Shown in pieces: positions 39,034 to 51,639 of a stretch of 64,000 bases of DNA. This stretch comes from Aphidius gifuensis (taxonomy: Eukaryota > Arthropoda > Insecta > Hymenoptera > Braconidae), in NCBI RefSeq assembly GCF_014905175.1, contig NC_057791.1, positions 5,518,001 to 5,582,000 of the forward strand, read 5' to 3'. Under the pieces are notes generated by a model, which made no database searches, was not told the DNA's origin, and saw only the letters and a program-made list of their open reading frames with translations. Every line of letters begins with the position of its first letter. The stretch's first letter is position 1. Made by a program: the position numbers and the translations under genes.

Positions 39034-40605
39034 TTTAAAATTAAATGTGATATTTTTATTGAAAAATTTCAATATATAAATTATATATTCATGAAAAATA
39101 AAAATATTAAAAATACAAATGATAAAATAAATTGAAGTTTATAAATTGATAATAAAAAAAAAACAAAATTATTTTTTTTATCGTATATGAAATTGAAATG
39201 AAAAAAAAAAAAAAAAAAACATTTTTCACAAAACTGATATTTTAGATAACAATAAAATTGCATTGACAGTTTAAATTATAATTTAAAATAAAATTTTTCC
39301 TTTGGCTCTTTAAATTTTTATATATATTTGGTAGTTTAAAATTAGTCAATATATAATTTCAAAGCTAAAATATTATAATTAAAAATAATCCAAAATTAAA
39401 TAGCACAGTTATTTGAGAATTGCAATTAAAATTTTTTAAATTATAATTATACTCTTGTATAACTTGCTCATTGTACGAAAAAAAAATACAATTATTTACA
39501 AAATCACAAAAAGATTTATACAACATTCAGATAAATAAAATAAAAAATAAAAAAAGAGAAACTTGTTTAAATCATAATAACTATTTTACAAACTCCAATT
39601 AAAAGTTTCAAACAAGTAAATAAATTACCATTTGAAAATTAATACAAAACTTGGTGAAAAAAAAATAAAATAAATTTTATTATTTAAAATTTAAACAATA
39701 AACAGAAAATAAAAAAAAAAAGCAACAGACAAGCTCACAAAAAAAAAATGTATAACATCTACAATTAAATAATAAAAATAAACTAAAAAAAAAAAAAAAA
39801 AAGTAAACAAATATTAAATTAAAACTATTTGATAACAAAAAAATACAACTGAAATGAAAAAAAAAATATTAAAAAAACAGCTGGATATATGCTACCAATT
39901 TTCATATAATAGTTGTTTCTAAATATAATAACAATGACAATAGTCTTGGGGTTCAATTTGGTTTAACTTTGTCAATTGGAAAAATTCAACAAAAGCCATT
40001 GGTCGGTATTAGTTATGTCAGTGAAAACCTTATACTGCAATTTCTTTTCATAAAAAAAAAAATATATATATACAGGCATATACATTTGTTCTTATACATA
40101 CAAAAAATTTAAAGGATTTTTTTTTTTGTAAATTGACCGACATTAAATTCAAGCATACAACTAAAGAACAAAAAAAAAAAAAAGAAAAGAAAAAAACCTT
40201 TATGCTCCATGAGTACTTCATTAACCAGTGTGTATACATTTATAAATTTTTTTTTTAATATGAATAGTTGGCTCCCGCGTAATTCAAGTACAAAATAAGA
40301 ATGAAGAAAACTAAGTAAGCTTCTAGGCACAATAGTACACGTCACCTTTTTGCTCTCGACTTACATCTTTTCAATAAAATCTTGACGCTCATTATTCAAA
40401 AAAGAAAAAAAGAAAAAAAAAAATCTTTCATTAAATCGCTATTCATCTTTGTAGTTTTTTTTTATTTTATATTTGATATGTGTGTATATTATATATGTGT
40501 GTGTGTATTGAATATATACTGCATTAACTACCCTGTCTGCTTTTCCCCAAACTACCCTTTTTGCCCCTAGTAGTACTTTGTAGACTAACGCTCACACCCT
40601 TTCAG
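39034..40605. other. AT-rich stretch without a supported gene
   Basis: Homopolymer-rich. A possible first coding exon, ATGAAGAAAACTAA followed by a GTAAGC donor near 40301-40320 with TATAAA about 60 bp upstream, resembles the short first exons of insect secreted genes. I could not find a matching downstream exon with confidence, so it is recorded here rather than called. Confidence 0.25.
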
Positions 40606-40838
40606 GTCCTGACGGAGCCATTGAAAGCAACAACACCTCATCATCACTACTACACCAGAAATGTGTGGGTATCAGTGGTCGAGAAGAAAAATACATTTGG
40701 TTTATGGGATTTCTACATGAAAATATATATCTATATATATTTCTGAGACACACACAGATCAATAGCAGTGGCTGGCTGCCAGAGAAAAAAAAGAAATCAG
40801 ACATCACTTCAATACTGGACTTCAATAAAAATAAATAG
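40606..40838 (+). CDS. Possible terminal exon of an unrecognised gene
   Basis: A good acceptor (CCCTTTCAG ending at 40605) precedes a mixed-composition stretch open in one frame for about 77 codons (begins PDGAIESNNTSSS after a split codon, ends at TAG 40836-40838). AATAAA overlaps the end at 40824. A second frame from the same acceptor is also open for about 45 codons, which weakens the case because at most one can be real. No homologue is recognised. It could pair with the ATGAAG exon near 40301. Probability of being a real exon is low. Confidence 0.2.
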
Positions 40839-42078
40839 AAAAAAAAAAAAAAAAAATGATAAAAGTACTCAAGAACTTTTCAGCTGAAATTACAAATTGA
40901 AGGATTTTTATAATCATCCAATTATACAGAAGATAAATTACAACAAATAATTAAATTTGTTCATTTTTTTCTTCTTTTTTTTTTTGTAATTAATCATTAA
41001 TTACTTTCTTCAAGTTTCTGCAGTAAACAGATGTTTCATTTTTTTTTTTTTTTTAAATCTGTATAATTTTTTTCTACATATATATATTTGAACGAAAAAT
41101 TTGTTTGCCAGTCACAAATCAGGAAAAAAAAAATTATGATTGATCTTGATAAATCACTGAAACTTTGTTGAGACAAAAAATAAAAATTATTTTTTTTGAA
41201 AAAGAAAAAATTGAGATAAATATTTAAAATTTAAATTGATGACTCATTAAAATTATAATGAGTAAATTTTAAGAAGAAAAAAATTAAAATCATCATTTGT
41301 ATGTGCATTTTTTGGATATTCACAAAAATGGGATTACTTAAAAAAAAATTTTTAAATTCACATCAACAGTGTCAACAGTCTCAATCAATAAATATTTGAC
41401 AAAATAAACAGCTGCACATTTACCAGTTGACAAAATTATAAATTGATTTTTTCAAATTAATAATCATCACATTGGATTGAAACATCATAAATCTACAAGA
41501 CAACAACTGGACATTAATTTTGCCATAAAATTTTCATCATCATCAGCACCATCACGAGTACACACAACACATCAATCAAATTTGGTATAAAAAAAAATTA
41601 TTTATTTGATTTTTTCAAAAAAAAATTTCAATAGTTGATTATGGTAATCTTGATCGTGGTTGGTGCAGTCTAATTATTATTTTCATTTTCATTAATTTTT
41701 GTTATTTATTTTTTATTATTACTATTATTTGTTATTTATTTATTTATTTTTTTTGAATATCTCGAGAGTTCATGGGGTTAAAAAAAAAAAAAAGTTAAAA
41801 TATTCTGATTGTTAAATCAATTTTAAATGAGAAAAACACACAAAATTCAAACAATTAAATTAATTTTCCATTATTTTTTCTGGTCAAACGTAATTTAATA
41901 GTCCTCGAGATAATTCAATTTAAAAGTTCCTTGTTTTTTTTTTTTTTCTTTTTTATTATTTTTTATTTTTTTCGTTATTTTTTAGTTATATATTATTATT
42001 TTTTTATTAACAAAAAAAAAGATACTAAAAGAAAAATTTAAAAAAAAAAAAAGAAAAAAATAAAAAAGGTATAAAACG

Positions 42079-42113
<35 letters not shown>

Positions 42114-43985
42114 CTTTGTTAAAGTTTAAAATGTATTGGTTAAATTAAAAAAAAAAAAATATTTTAAACAATATGCATTTAAACTTTGACAAGTATATAA
42201 CATAATTATTCCGGTTGTTAATAAATTTATACTGTTTATTGATAAATTAAATTTGAATAATTGTTATGTTGTTAAAGTTGAAGAGTTAATTGAATGAACG
42301 CTTGAGTTACGGAATATGCATTGTATTTAGAATATTTCATTAAATTAAAAAAAATTTATACAATTTTTTATTGTAAATAATATAAAAGTTAAATATTTAA
42401 CTTTATAATAATTTCAATGAAAATTCTAAACCTATTCCGTTGCTCAAGCGTTAAAAAGGAGAAAAAAAAAATAATATTTTTCTCATTAATATTAATTTTT
42501 TTATGTTAATTTTCATTTAATTTTTATGTTTGATTTATTCATTCTCAAAATATGGCTTAATTTTCTTTTTTTTCTTTATTTGTCTTATTTTTTCGTTATA
42601 CTACGAACAAAATTTTGAATAAAAGTGAGTTATAAAAAAAAAAAAACAAATTTAAAAATTGTTGAAACAATATATTTTTCGATAGAAAGATAATAAAATT
42701 TATTGCAAATTTAAAATAGAATATGCAAATAAATAATTAAATCAATCAAAATCAGATAAAATTTGATTCAATTTTTTTACTCACTTTTATTCAACTTTTT
42801 TTTTTTATATCATGAATCACGTTTTAATTTTTTTTTTATTGCTAGGATAATCAATAGGATCAAACTAAGCCGCGATATATTTTTTTATCAAATCGTATTT
42901 TTAATTTTTTAAATTCACCCGTTAAATGTTTTTTTTTACATTTTTAAATTAGATTATTAAAATAACGTTTGAAATAATTAGTTAGTTTTTCATAATAATC
43001 GTGTGTTTTTTTTTCAATCGTGTTTGTGTATTTTTAAAAAACAAAATATTTCTTATCGTGTGTATTTTAATATGTTAATCACGTAATAATAATTTTTTAA
43101 TTTCGCGTGACGTGTTTTTTGTATCGATTTATTAATATATTTTTTTAAAAATCATTTGTTATTTTTCAAAAAAAAAAAAACAAGAAAAATATAATCAATA
43201 GTTTTCCAATAAAGCTCATGATCTCATAAATTTTTATGTAATAAATAAATTATTAATAATAAATTTCAAGATCATGCGTGTTTAGACAGTTAATTGATTC
43301 AATAAATTTTTAATTAGTCGCGTTTGTGGAAAGTAATCAAATAAGTTTTAATATTTAATATAAAAATTTCATTTTTATAAACGTAAATAGTTTTTTTTTA
43401 ATTTTTGATTTGTTCATTATGTTTATTGTTATTAAATTGTTATATTAAGTTTTTTAAATTCATTGTTCTTTTTTTGTTTTTAACATTGCTACACCGTTTA
43501 TGTTTGTCGCATTAAATTTGTTAAAATATTACGTTTAAATTATACTTTCAATTGCCGTGTTTTTAGTTAAAATATCATGATGAATTTGTTATTGTTATAT
43601 CATCTTGAAAATTTATGTTTATTGTTAGCAATTGATTAGTTAGTTTGTTTAGTTGGCTGATTATAGGTGTTATCATTTTGATCTCGTTTTTTTTACTTTT
43701 CTTTTTTCCCCCCAATTCGTTGAGTTTATGTTACGTTATCAAATTTTGCTACTCTGTTGATGATATGTTACTGTTTTCGTTATACCATTATTCTGTTTCC
43801 CTTTTTTTTTATCAGTTATTATTTGTTTGGTTTTAATTAAATCACATCATTGGCGCTATTGTTACAGTTTCTTAGTTAAAGTTTTAATTTTATTATCAAG
43901 TTGACATTATTTTTTGTTCCGTTATTGTTCACTTATTAAATTTGCAGTTAAAGTTACTTGTTTTTGATATTAATAGTTGAAAGTA
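40839..43985. repeat. Homopolymer-rich AT desert
   Basis: No gene is seen. The tract 41,930-42,160 is almost entirely T runs then A runs, including an uninterrupted A33 at 42079-42111, the longest homopolymer in the window. Stretches such as 43,450-43,900 are T-rich but without structure. No element termini were found around the A33. Confidence 0.5.
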
Positions 43986-44889
43986 CCCCGAGTAGGAATA
44001 CAAGTCATCTGATATATATAGCGAATGATTGGATCAAGATGGTAATGTTTTTGTTTCGGATATTGTTACCTGACGTTGTCTTCTTCAGGATAACGTAAGG
44101 ATACATGATCCATTCTGGATCCAATCCTGGTCAGGATACATGATCCGAAATAGATCACGATACATTATCAAGAGTGGATCAAGATATCCCTATTGAGGAT
44201 AAGTTAAGGTTATTACGATTCCGAATGGATAAGTTCGTAGTAAAGCCACTTGAATACGGAAAGCATCATGCTATTCTGACCTTGCAAATGGTATGACAAG
44301 AATGAAATCATTCAATATTTTTGACTTGATGAAGATATCCCTATAAAGAATAAGTCAAGGTTATCCTGATCCCTAATGGATAAGTTCGTGGTAAAGCCAC
44401 TTGAACACGGAAAGCATCATGCTATTCTGACCTTGCAAATGGTATGACAAGAATGAAATCATTCAATATTTTTGACTTGATGAAGATATCTCTATAAAGA
44501 ATAAGTCAAGGTTATCCTGATCCCTAATGGATAAGTTCGTGGTAAAGCCACTTGAACACGGAAAGCATCATGCTATTCTGACCTTGCAAACGGTATGACA
44601 AGAATGAAATCATTCAATATTTTTGACTTGATGAAGATATCCCTATTCAAAATAAGTCAAGGTTATCCTGATCCCGAATGGATAAGTTCGTGGTAATGCC
44701 ACTTGAATACTGAAAGCCTTAAGCTATCCTGACCGGACAAATTGTATAAAAAAAATTAAATCATTATCCATCATAATCCATATTGGACCGGGATTTGATA
44801 AGGATACGTGAATAAGGATATCCTTACGGTCTCCTGAACCGATTGACGGATCAGTGTTTAGACTATTCTGATCAAATTTCTACTCGGGG
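43986..44889. mobile_element. 904-bp element with CCCCGAGTAG inverted ends and an internal 151-bp tandem repeat
   Basis: CCCCGAGTAGGAAT at 43986 and ATTTCTACTCGGGG ending at 44889 are inverted ends of about 10-13 bp. Inside, the sequence is unlike the surrounding AT desert, with many GGAT/GATC words. Four copies of a 151-bp unit begin at 44181, 44332, 44483 and 44634. No transposase frame exists and no clear target-site duplication is visible at the edges. It looks like a non-autonomous DNA transposon that has built up subterminal repeats. Confidence 0.65.
44181..44775. repeat. 151-bp tandem repeat, four copies
   Basis: Units start with AAGATATCC at 44181, 44332, 44483 and 44634, and GGATAAGTTCGT recurs at 44227, 44378, 44529 and 44680, exactly 151 bp apart each time. 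Copies 2 and 3 are nearly identical; copies 1 and 4 are more diverged, as expected for edge units. Confidence 0.9.
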
Positions 44890-46033
44890 TTGTCGTTATT
44901 TTCTGTTATCTGTTTTTTTTTTTCTTTTCTTTTTGTTAATTTTGAACTTATTGGTTTAAGTTTTAAATGATTATTTTTTTAAATATCTACATTTATATTT
45001 TTGAAAATATTGTTACGTTAAAAATCATATGCATGTATACAATCAAATTGTGTATGTACAAAAAAAAAAAAAATGGAAATCATGTAAATGAAAAAAAATT
45101 TCAATTATTTTTCATTATTAAATTTAATTCAGATAATTTGTTATTGTTAAATTTGCATTACCATACATACTGTTAAACGTTATGATTTTGCCGACGAAAT
45201 ATTGTTAACTAATTTTATCATGGCTAATTAATATCCATTAATTATCAATCATCATAAAAAAAAAGAAAATCAACGCATTGTACAAAAAAAAAAAAAAAAA
45301 AAACTGGATATAAAATATTTTCAATTGTTATTGTTAATTGTTATTTACACTGAAAATATTTGGCATCCAATTTTTTTTTTTTATTTTTTTAATTACATAA
45401 TATACTTGTGTAGAATGTTAAATATATATGATTTTGTCATATTTAAATTAAGAACTATGTTTGGCTTCACCGTAAGTGCCTTTTATTGTATTATAACTTT
45501 TTGATGTACTTTCCACATCGTTACGATTTAAAACAACATCTCAAATTAGGATTCATGAGCGTAGAATAATGATTACATAAGACATTAGAAATAAGAAATG
45601 CTATTTTATTGTGAGTGAATATATTGTAATAATAAAAATTATGAAAAAATGAATAAAAAAATGTATAAAAATGGAAAAAAAAATAAAAAAAAAATATGTA
45701 AAAAAAGAAAAAAAATATTTATTTGTGTTTGTGGTTTTTATTTAAAAAATAATATTATATTGCGCTTTAAGCAGCAAATTTTTGATGAATTTAGTAATAA
45801 ACTACTTGGAGGTTGCAATATATACACTAATATATGTGTAACAGCGCTATAATATATAATAAATATAAATTTTAAACAATAAAAAAAAAAAAATTACGAA
45901 TAAATTGAAAATTCTAAAAAAAATAAACAAGTTCAATAAAAAGAAGTAATTAATTATTTACTTGCGCTCAAAGCTGCAAGCATATCAAAAAAAATAGTTT
46001 CATAAATAAATTTACAATTTTGTAAATTATTGT
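44890..46033. other. AT-rich stretch with nothing supported
   Basis: Contains A runs at about 45060, 45284 and 45880 and no exon, RNA gene or repeat termini that I can support. Confidence 0.35.
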
Positions 46034-46450
46034 GGTAAAGTGCGTTCAACAAGAAATTACTTGAATCTAAATATTATATAAATAAATATTTAATCAACCT
46101 GAAAAGGGATAAAATAAACATCCTAATTTCTCCTAGAAAAAATAAACCAATGTCTTATACTTTTATATTCGAAATCCATTTCTGCAAATACCTGAAACAC
46201 ATCCTATTCACCCCCGTCTACTCTGTTTGAGATAGACAGGTTGATGTGCACACCTTGATCAATCAACTACCACCATTTATCCTGGCATTCAATTTTATAA
46301 TTTAAAAAAAAAAAAAAGGAAAAAGTTATCAAGGTGAGCTGCAAGTCACAAAAATATATAAAATATAAATATTGGGAATAATTATCAAGTAGCTTGAAAG
46401 AATTATATCATAAATTCTTTTAAGTTACAAGCTTGTTGACGCACTTTACC
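46034..46450. mobile_element. 417-bp inverted-repeat element (MITE family 1, copy 1)
   Basis: GGTAAAGTGCGTTCAACAAG at 46034-46053 and CTTGTTGACGCACTTTACC at 46432-46450 are reverse complements with one indel. The interior contains CACCCCCGTCTACTCTGTTT at about 46209-46228 followed by a GAxAGACAGG-TTGAT stretch. A second element near 59,393 shares this same core. No coding capacity. Related ends plus a shared core make a small transposon family the simplest reading. Confidence 0.65.
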
Positions 46451-46489
46451 CTGAGGGATTGGTTAAAAAAGTGACCAGATGGCCTCTTA

Positions 46490-46600
46490 CCTTATTTAGA
46501 AGTTCCAAGAGGCAGGATTTTAATATACCAATGCCTACTTAGAAGATCCATGAGGCAGTATTTCGATGTTTACTATAGCAATGATTATTCTTTTATGATT
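46490..46600. repeat. Two-copy short tandem duplication
   Basis: A unit of about 50-60 bp occurs twice: TTAGAAGTTCCAAGAGGCAG near 46497 and TTAGAAGATCCATGAGGCAG near 46540, each followed by TATACCAATG/TATAGCAATG-like sequence. No coding content is evident. Confidence 0.5.
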
Positions 46601-46891
46601 ACAATTAGAAGACAGTTGAAACTCCACTATAAAATAAAAGCATAAAAAATTTTTAAAATATATTCATATTATAAACATTATTGAACTGAAAAACATAAAT
46701 TATTTTTATTATTAAATTGATTAATGAAAATTCATTAAGTATTATTGTTTAATTCATTTAGTTGGTATTTTATTTTGATAAATATATTATGATTGATAAT
46801 ATATTAGCGATGAAATCGGTGCACGAATTAAATTATATTTGAAAAGGTCACTATCTATCCGATTGCTGAATAGCATGATCAACAGTGTACT

Positions 46892-47020
46892 TCATATAGC
46901 TAAAATATTTTCCTTGTCATCCAATATTAGTGGCGACTGTTTCTGAGCGTACCACCGAGGTTCATACTTGCTTCTCCCAATTCGTTGTGAACACACTTGA
47001 TATACTATATCACAATTTAA
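46892..47020 (-). pseudogene. Coding-like terminal exon fragment downstream of gene copy A
   Basis: On the minus strand an open frame of about 42 codons, with coding-like composition (RIGRSKYEPRWYAQKQSPLI then LDDKENILAI), ends at a TGA at 46892-46894. AATAAA follows near 46768 on the same strand. No start codon is in frame, so if real it is the last exon of a gene. It lies downstream of gene copy A and could be its true C-terminus. No homologue is recognised. Confidence 0.25.
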
Positions 47021-47329
47021 TCAATTTTTCATTAATTAAATTCAATAGATGAATATCCTCGCATAAACTTGATCCTCTGAATATTTGGCTGATGATAACA
47101 AGTGTTTCTTCATCCCAAATGATGCATCATTATTCAAGCAACGAAAGATCATTAAGACAATACAATTAAAAATATAATTAGACGAATTGTTTTGATGTTA
47201 AAAATGATTAGAAATTTCAAAATATTTGCAAGTTATGAAAGCACCTAAAAATATTAAAAAACAACAACCTTCTAACTGAGATAGCAAAAAACGAGGAATC
47301 ACAATTTCAAGATATATAAAAAAATTGTT

Positions 47330-49080
47330 TTATTTATTTATTCAAATCGCAGTCTGTAGGTAGATGTATTCAGCTGGGCTCGATCGAATCCAGGGATGAA
47401 TTTGTTGATGAGTTGAATCAGCAGGCTGCCTCATGTCATCAACGTCTAGTAGGTGGTTTCGTGGTGCCTGCATGCTGTCCTGCCTTGTTAATGTCACTTG
47501 ACTGATATTTCCTTTCCTCTGGTAATGGCATCATCAGATTCAATCGTCCATTCTTCTTTGGTTGTTGTTCACACAGCAATTTTGGTTGCATCAGTATCGT
47601 CATCTTGGATTGACAGTTTCTTCTCCAAACTATCTATCATCACCCTGGAGTTTTTAGCATCATGATCATGGCTCGAGTGATCTTGTCATTTTACTATGAT
47701 TATTTTCCTTCTCAAGCAACACTTACTTCTCTTTTTGTTCTTCTCTTTTTATTTTTATCAGTTGGGTATTTTTTTAAATCTTTGTTTCGCGAATTTATAA
47801 TAAATAATTATAAATTTATCGCGTTACGCATTTTTTTAAGCTCCGACGAGTTAGTTGTACATTAAAGTAAATTACTCAATGTAACAACACTGTCATAATT
47901 AGCTCTCAAACTTTAGTAAATAACGCAAGATACTGAATTTTTAATTTAAAACTATTTCTCTAGTATTTGTTTTTTTTTTTTTTTCAATGCAACATAACGT
48001 TTCTGATCTTTGATTTGTGGTTTAGTTGCACCAGCATTTAATATGAAATACTCAATCAGATTTCAATAACTATATACTGATTAGACGTATTTCATATTAA
48101 ATTCGCTGAATCTGTCGAAGATAAACTAAAACCAACATACCTTTCATCATCATCAGCATCATCACCATTTTCATTACTTGTTTTTTCTTTCTATAATCAT
48201 TATGACACAGCCAATTTATTGTTCAATCACTTTTATATCTGTCAGCACCATGCCACTCAATCCAGTTGTTTCAATTAGTACAATAACTTTCTGTAACAGA
48301 AATAAAACAAACAAAATGATTAAAATATAATAGAAAATTTTTAAGACTTTATTTAGCTTTAAAAGCTGTGAAATTTACCGATATTTAACACGCCTTTCTC
48401 TTGGTTTAAAGTGTACCAGTTTGATGAATTACCAGCACATTTTTAGGTAGCCAAAAATTACTTTATATTCAGTCTTAATTAGCTTTAACTATTCGTCAGG
48501 CACTGTAATTTTAAACAAAACAACATTTTAGACAAATGTTGGATAAATATAGAAATTAAATTACAATAAATATATTCACCATTGATTGTTGTTGAATCAA
48601 GTGCCAAGACTTGTATCACTTTATCAGAAACATTTTACAAATAAATTTTGGCCATCTTTTTGTATCTATAAAGAAATAAATATTATAATTAAAATAAAAT
48701 TGAATAATGTTCAAAAATGTTTAAGTAATGTTTCTCAATTATTTTATAAAATAATATTGCATGTTTAACAATTATTTATTGTAAAAAATGTCACTTGACT
48801 TGCAACAACAAAGAAACCTAACCTCAAATTGTTTTTGGCATGATAATTAATTATTTATTAATAATTTTACTATTGTTTATACGTATTCTTTGTTGTCTGA
48901 CGAAAACAAAGCTAATAATGATAAAAAATGTTTACCTGCGGTCATTTTGGTATTATAAAATTCCATGGCCTCTTTTCGTGACCCGGCCGCTTTTAGCCAC
49001 TTTAAACAATAGCGATTTGTGGCTAAAATACGTGACATCCAGCAATAATTTTGCACTCAAATGGTAGCCAGAGAGTTAAT
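47330..49080 (-). pseudogene. Gene copy A: decaying multi-exon gene, inverted relative to copy C
   Basis: Exon-like blocks on the minus strand: 48966-48936 (ATG-GAA-TTT to a GTAAAC donor), 48665-48580, 48502-48379, and 48290-48141 ending in an acidic ENGDDADDDER stretch before a GTATG donor. Introns follow GT-AG. Each aligns with an exon of the plus-strand copy at 62,724-63,921; for example, a block with T-T-x-L-x-x-M/I-VLTD is shared. Frames break by stops after 20-30 codons in several blocks. A further stretch at 47,660-47,340 has coding-like words (MIDSLEKKLSIQDDDTDA) with in-frame TGAs and ends at AATAAATAAATAAA. Judged a degenerating copy, or possibly a noncoding transcript. Family unknown. 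Confidence 0.5.
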
Positions 49081-50414
49081 CAACTGATTTATTATAAATT
49101 AACAATTAATTGTTGTAATTTATTGTTAAAAATTTCACTGTAAAACAGGAGCACGTCAGAGCTTAATATTTATTTCAATTTATTTGTATTTATTTGTTTC
49201 AACTAAAAATATTTTTTTTTATGAGAAAGTCATGAGAGTTTCAGAAAACGACGGCAGCGCTGCTACACGACAAAAATATAAATTATTGCCTGTCGGTAAA
49301 TCGCATTGAACAAGTTAATATTCCGACCGTATAATAGCGCTGTATTTCTAAATTTCCAGTGTTTTTAATTTATAACTCTTTTAATTTATTATTTTATTGT
49401 TGTTTAAATGTTTTTTTATTGTTATAAGACAACAATAAATTTAATTATAATAATTATTGCTCACCTGAGAAACTTTTAGATTGTAAATGAAATGATTTCT
49501 GTCAAGACTTGTTCAACTTTTGAATATCCAAGAATATTCGTAATTTTTAAAACAAAAATATTTTAGCAATAAATTATATAAATAAGAGATTTAATTATGA
49601 TAAATAAAAGTATTCAATACCTCGCTTTGTTTAATAAAGAATGACAACACTTTTGTCACTTGTAATGCCTTTTTTTAAAAAATTTCCTGCTCCTTTTTTG
49701 TTGTATTATAAACATTAAATAATAATTAATACTTGAACCTAGATAAATTCAGTTCCGTGGTAAACGTGGAGTAACTTATTAATTAGAAAAAAACAACATT
49801 AATAATATACAAGAATAATAATTAAATAAATGAAAAATTAAAATAATAGTATATAAAAAAAAATAAATCTGCTTGTTTAAAAAAAAAAAAAATGATATTG
49901 TATAGCGTCACTGAGAAACAAAATTAAAAAGTGTTATTCGATTAGTTATCTGTAATAAAAATAGGATTAAAATAGTATACAAGGTAATATTAACGATTAA
50001 TAGAAGTAAATAAAATAAAAAAAACAATACATTTAAATTAAAAACCACATGATAAATAAATAATTATTATATGTAAATTCTACGTGTCTTTTCCAAGCCA
50101 CCCAAGAGGTAAGACACTTGACTCGTTTTTTTTAAAGTGGTATCTCCGATAGACCTATTCCACTAAAATTACGCAATTCGCACGTGTTCTAGCTGCAGCT
50201 AGAATTATTCCTACCCGATTTATAAATTTCCCGATTGTGCACAAGTACTAAGCAGTCGCGACGCACAAGAAAAAAACGATAAATATATACCCGCGCTCAT
50301 AGCTGCAGGTATACTCGAAAATAAATTATTAAAAAAAATTTACACGGAATACTTCTATGATTACATATATAAATAATAAAATGATGAAATAATATAAATC
50401 TAAAAATGATGACC
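49081..50414. other. Upstream flank of gene copy A and AT-rich spacer
   Basis: The stretch 49,235-49,350 is mixed in composition (CGGCAGCGCTGCTACACGAC, CAATAGCGCTG-like words) and may be promoter sequence for copy A on the minus strand. CTAGCTGCAGCTAG near 50,190 is a short palindrome. No coding region is supported. Confidence 0.35.
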
Positions 50415-51505
50415 TTGAAAAGCAGCAATCCAAGAAGTCTTCCATCAGCATAGGGACATCGATGATCCGGAATGAGTGCACTCTTTTTATCCGAAATATG
50501 ACCCTCAACATGTCTTAAAAATCCTGTAACTAAAACCCTGAAAAATATAAAATTGATAATATTATAAACCCTGAAACATAAAAAAACCTGAAACAAATAA
50601 AATATTTATATTGATAAAACCTGAAACATATAAAATTAATAATATTAAACCCTGCAACATAAAAAATTCTGAAACAAATAAAATATTTATATTAATAAAA
50701 CCTGAAACATATAAAATCATGATAATATTAAATTCTGCAGATTAGAAACCCTGAAACATAAAAAATCCTGAAACAAATAAAATATTTTATTTATATTAAT
50801 AAAACCTGAAACAAATGAAATATTTATAAAAATAAATTCTGAAACATATCAAATGGATAATATTAAACCCTGCAACATAAAAAATTCTGAAAAGAATAAA
50901 ATCTTGATAATATTAAATCCTGGAACAAATAAAATATTTATATTTAATGAAACCTGAAACATATAAAATATAGATAATCCTGCAACATGAAAACTCTGAA
51001 ATTTAAAAAAATTCTGGAACAAATACAATATTTATATTAATAAAACCTGGAACAAATAAAATATTTATAAAAATAAATTCTGAAACATATAAAATTGATA
51101 ATATTAAACCCTGAAAAATAAAAAATCCTGAAACAAATAAAATATTTATATTATTAAAACCTGAAACATAAAAAATCCTGAAACAGATAAAAAATTTATA
51201 TTAATAAAACCTGAAACAAATAAAATATTTATAATAATAAATCCTGTAACATATGTATAAAATCTTGATAGTATTAAGCCCTGAAACATAAAAATCCTGA
51301 AACAAATAAAATGTTTATAATAATTAATCCTGAAACATAAAAAATCATGAAAATATTAAAATTTTGATAATATAAAAATTTAAAAAATGTTGAATATTTA
51401 AAAATACTAGAATTCTAAAGTCTTAAAAAGCAGCAATCACACGAAGTCTTTCATCAGCATAGGGACGTCCCCTAATCCTAAATGAGTGCACTCTTGATAT
51501 GGCCA
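50415..51505. repeat. CCTGAAACA-type minisatellite flanked by a repeated 80-bp module
   Basis: A module containing AGCAGCAATC, CATCAGCATAGGGAC and AATGAGTGCACTCT occurs at about 50415-50505 and again at 51428-51505. Between them (50,520-51,400) lie dozens of diverged units of the form CCTGAAACATAAAAAAT plus AAATATTTATATTAATAAAA. The array appears to have grown by unequal exchange inside a duplicated stretch. Frames across it are meaningless repeats. Confidence 0.8.
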
Positions 51506-51639
51506 TTAAGAAGTCTTAACATCCTGAAAGAAGTAAAATTACAAAAATATTAAAGTCTTATAGTCTTGAAAAAATAAGAGTTTTAAAATACCTTAAAGTC
51601 TTGAAAAATCTCGGAGTATCTTATGTTTAAAAAATCTTG

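Noticed and set aside
42079..42111. A33 run as the tail of a retroposed copy
   Set aside because: No gene-like or element-like sequence lies upstream and no flanking duplication is visible; the whole area is homopolymer-rich.
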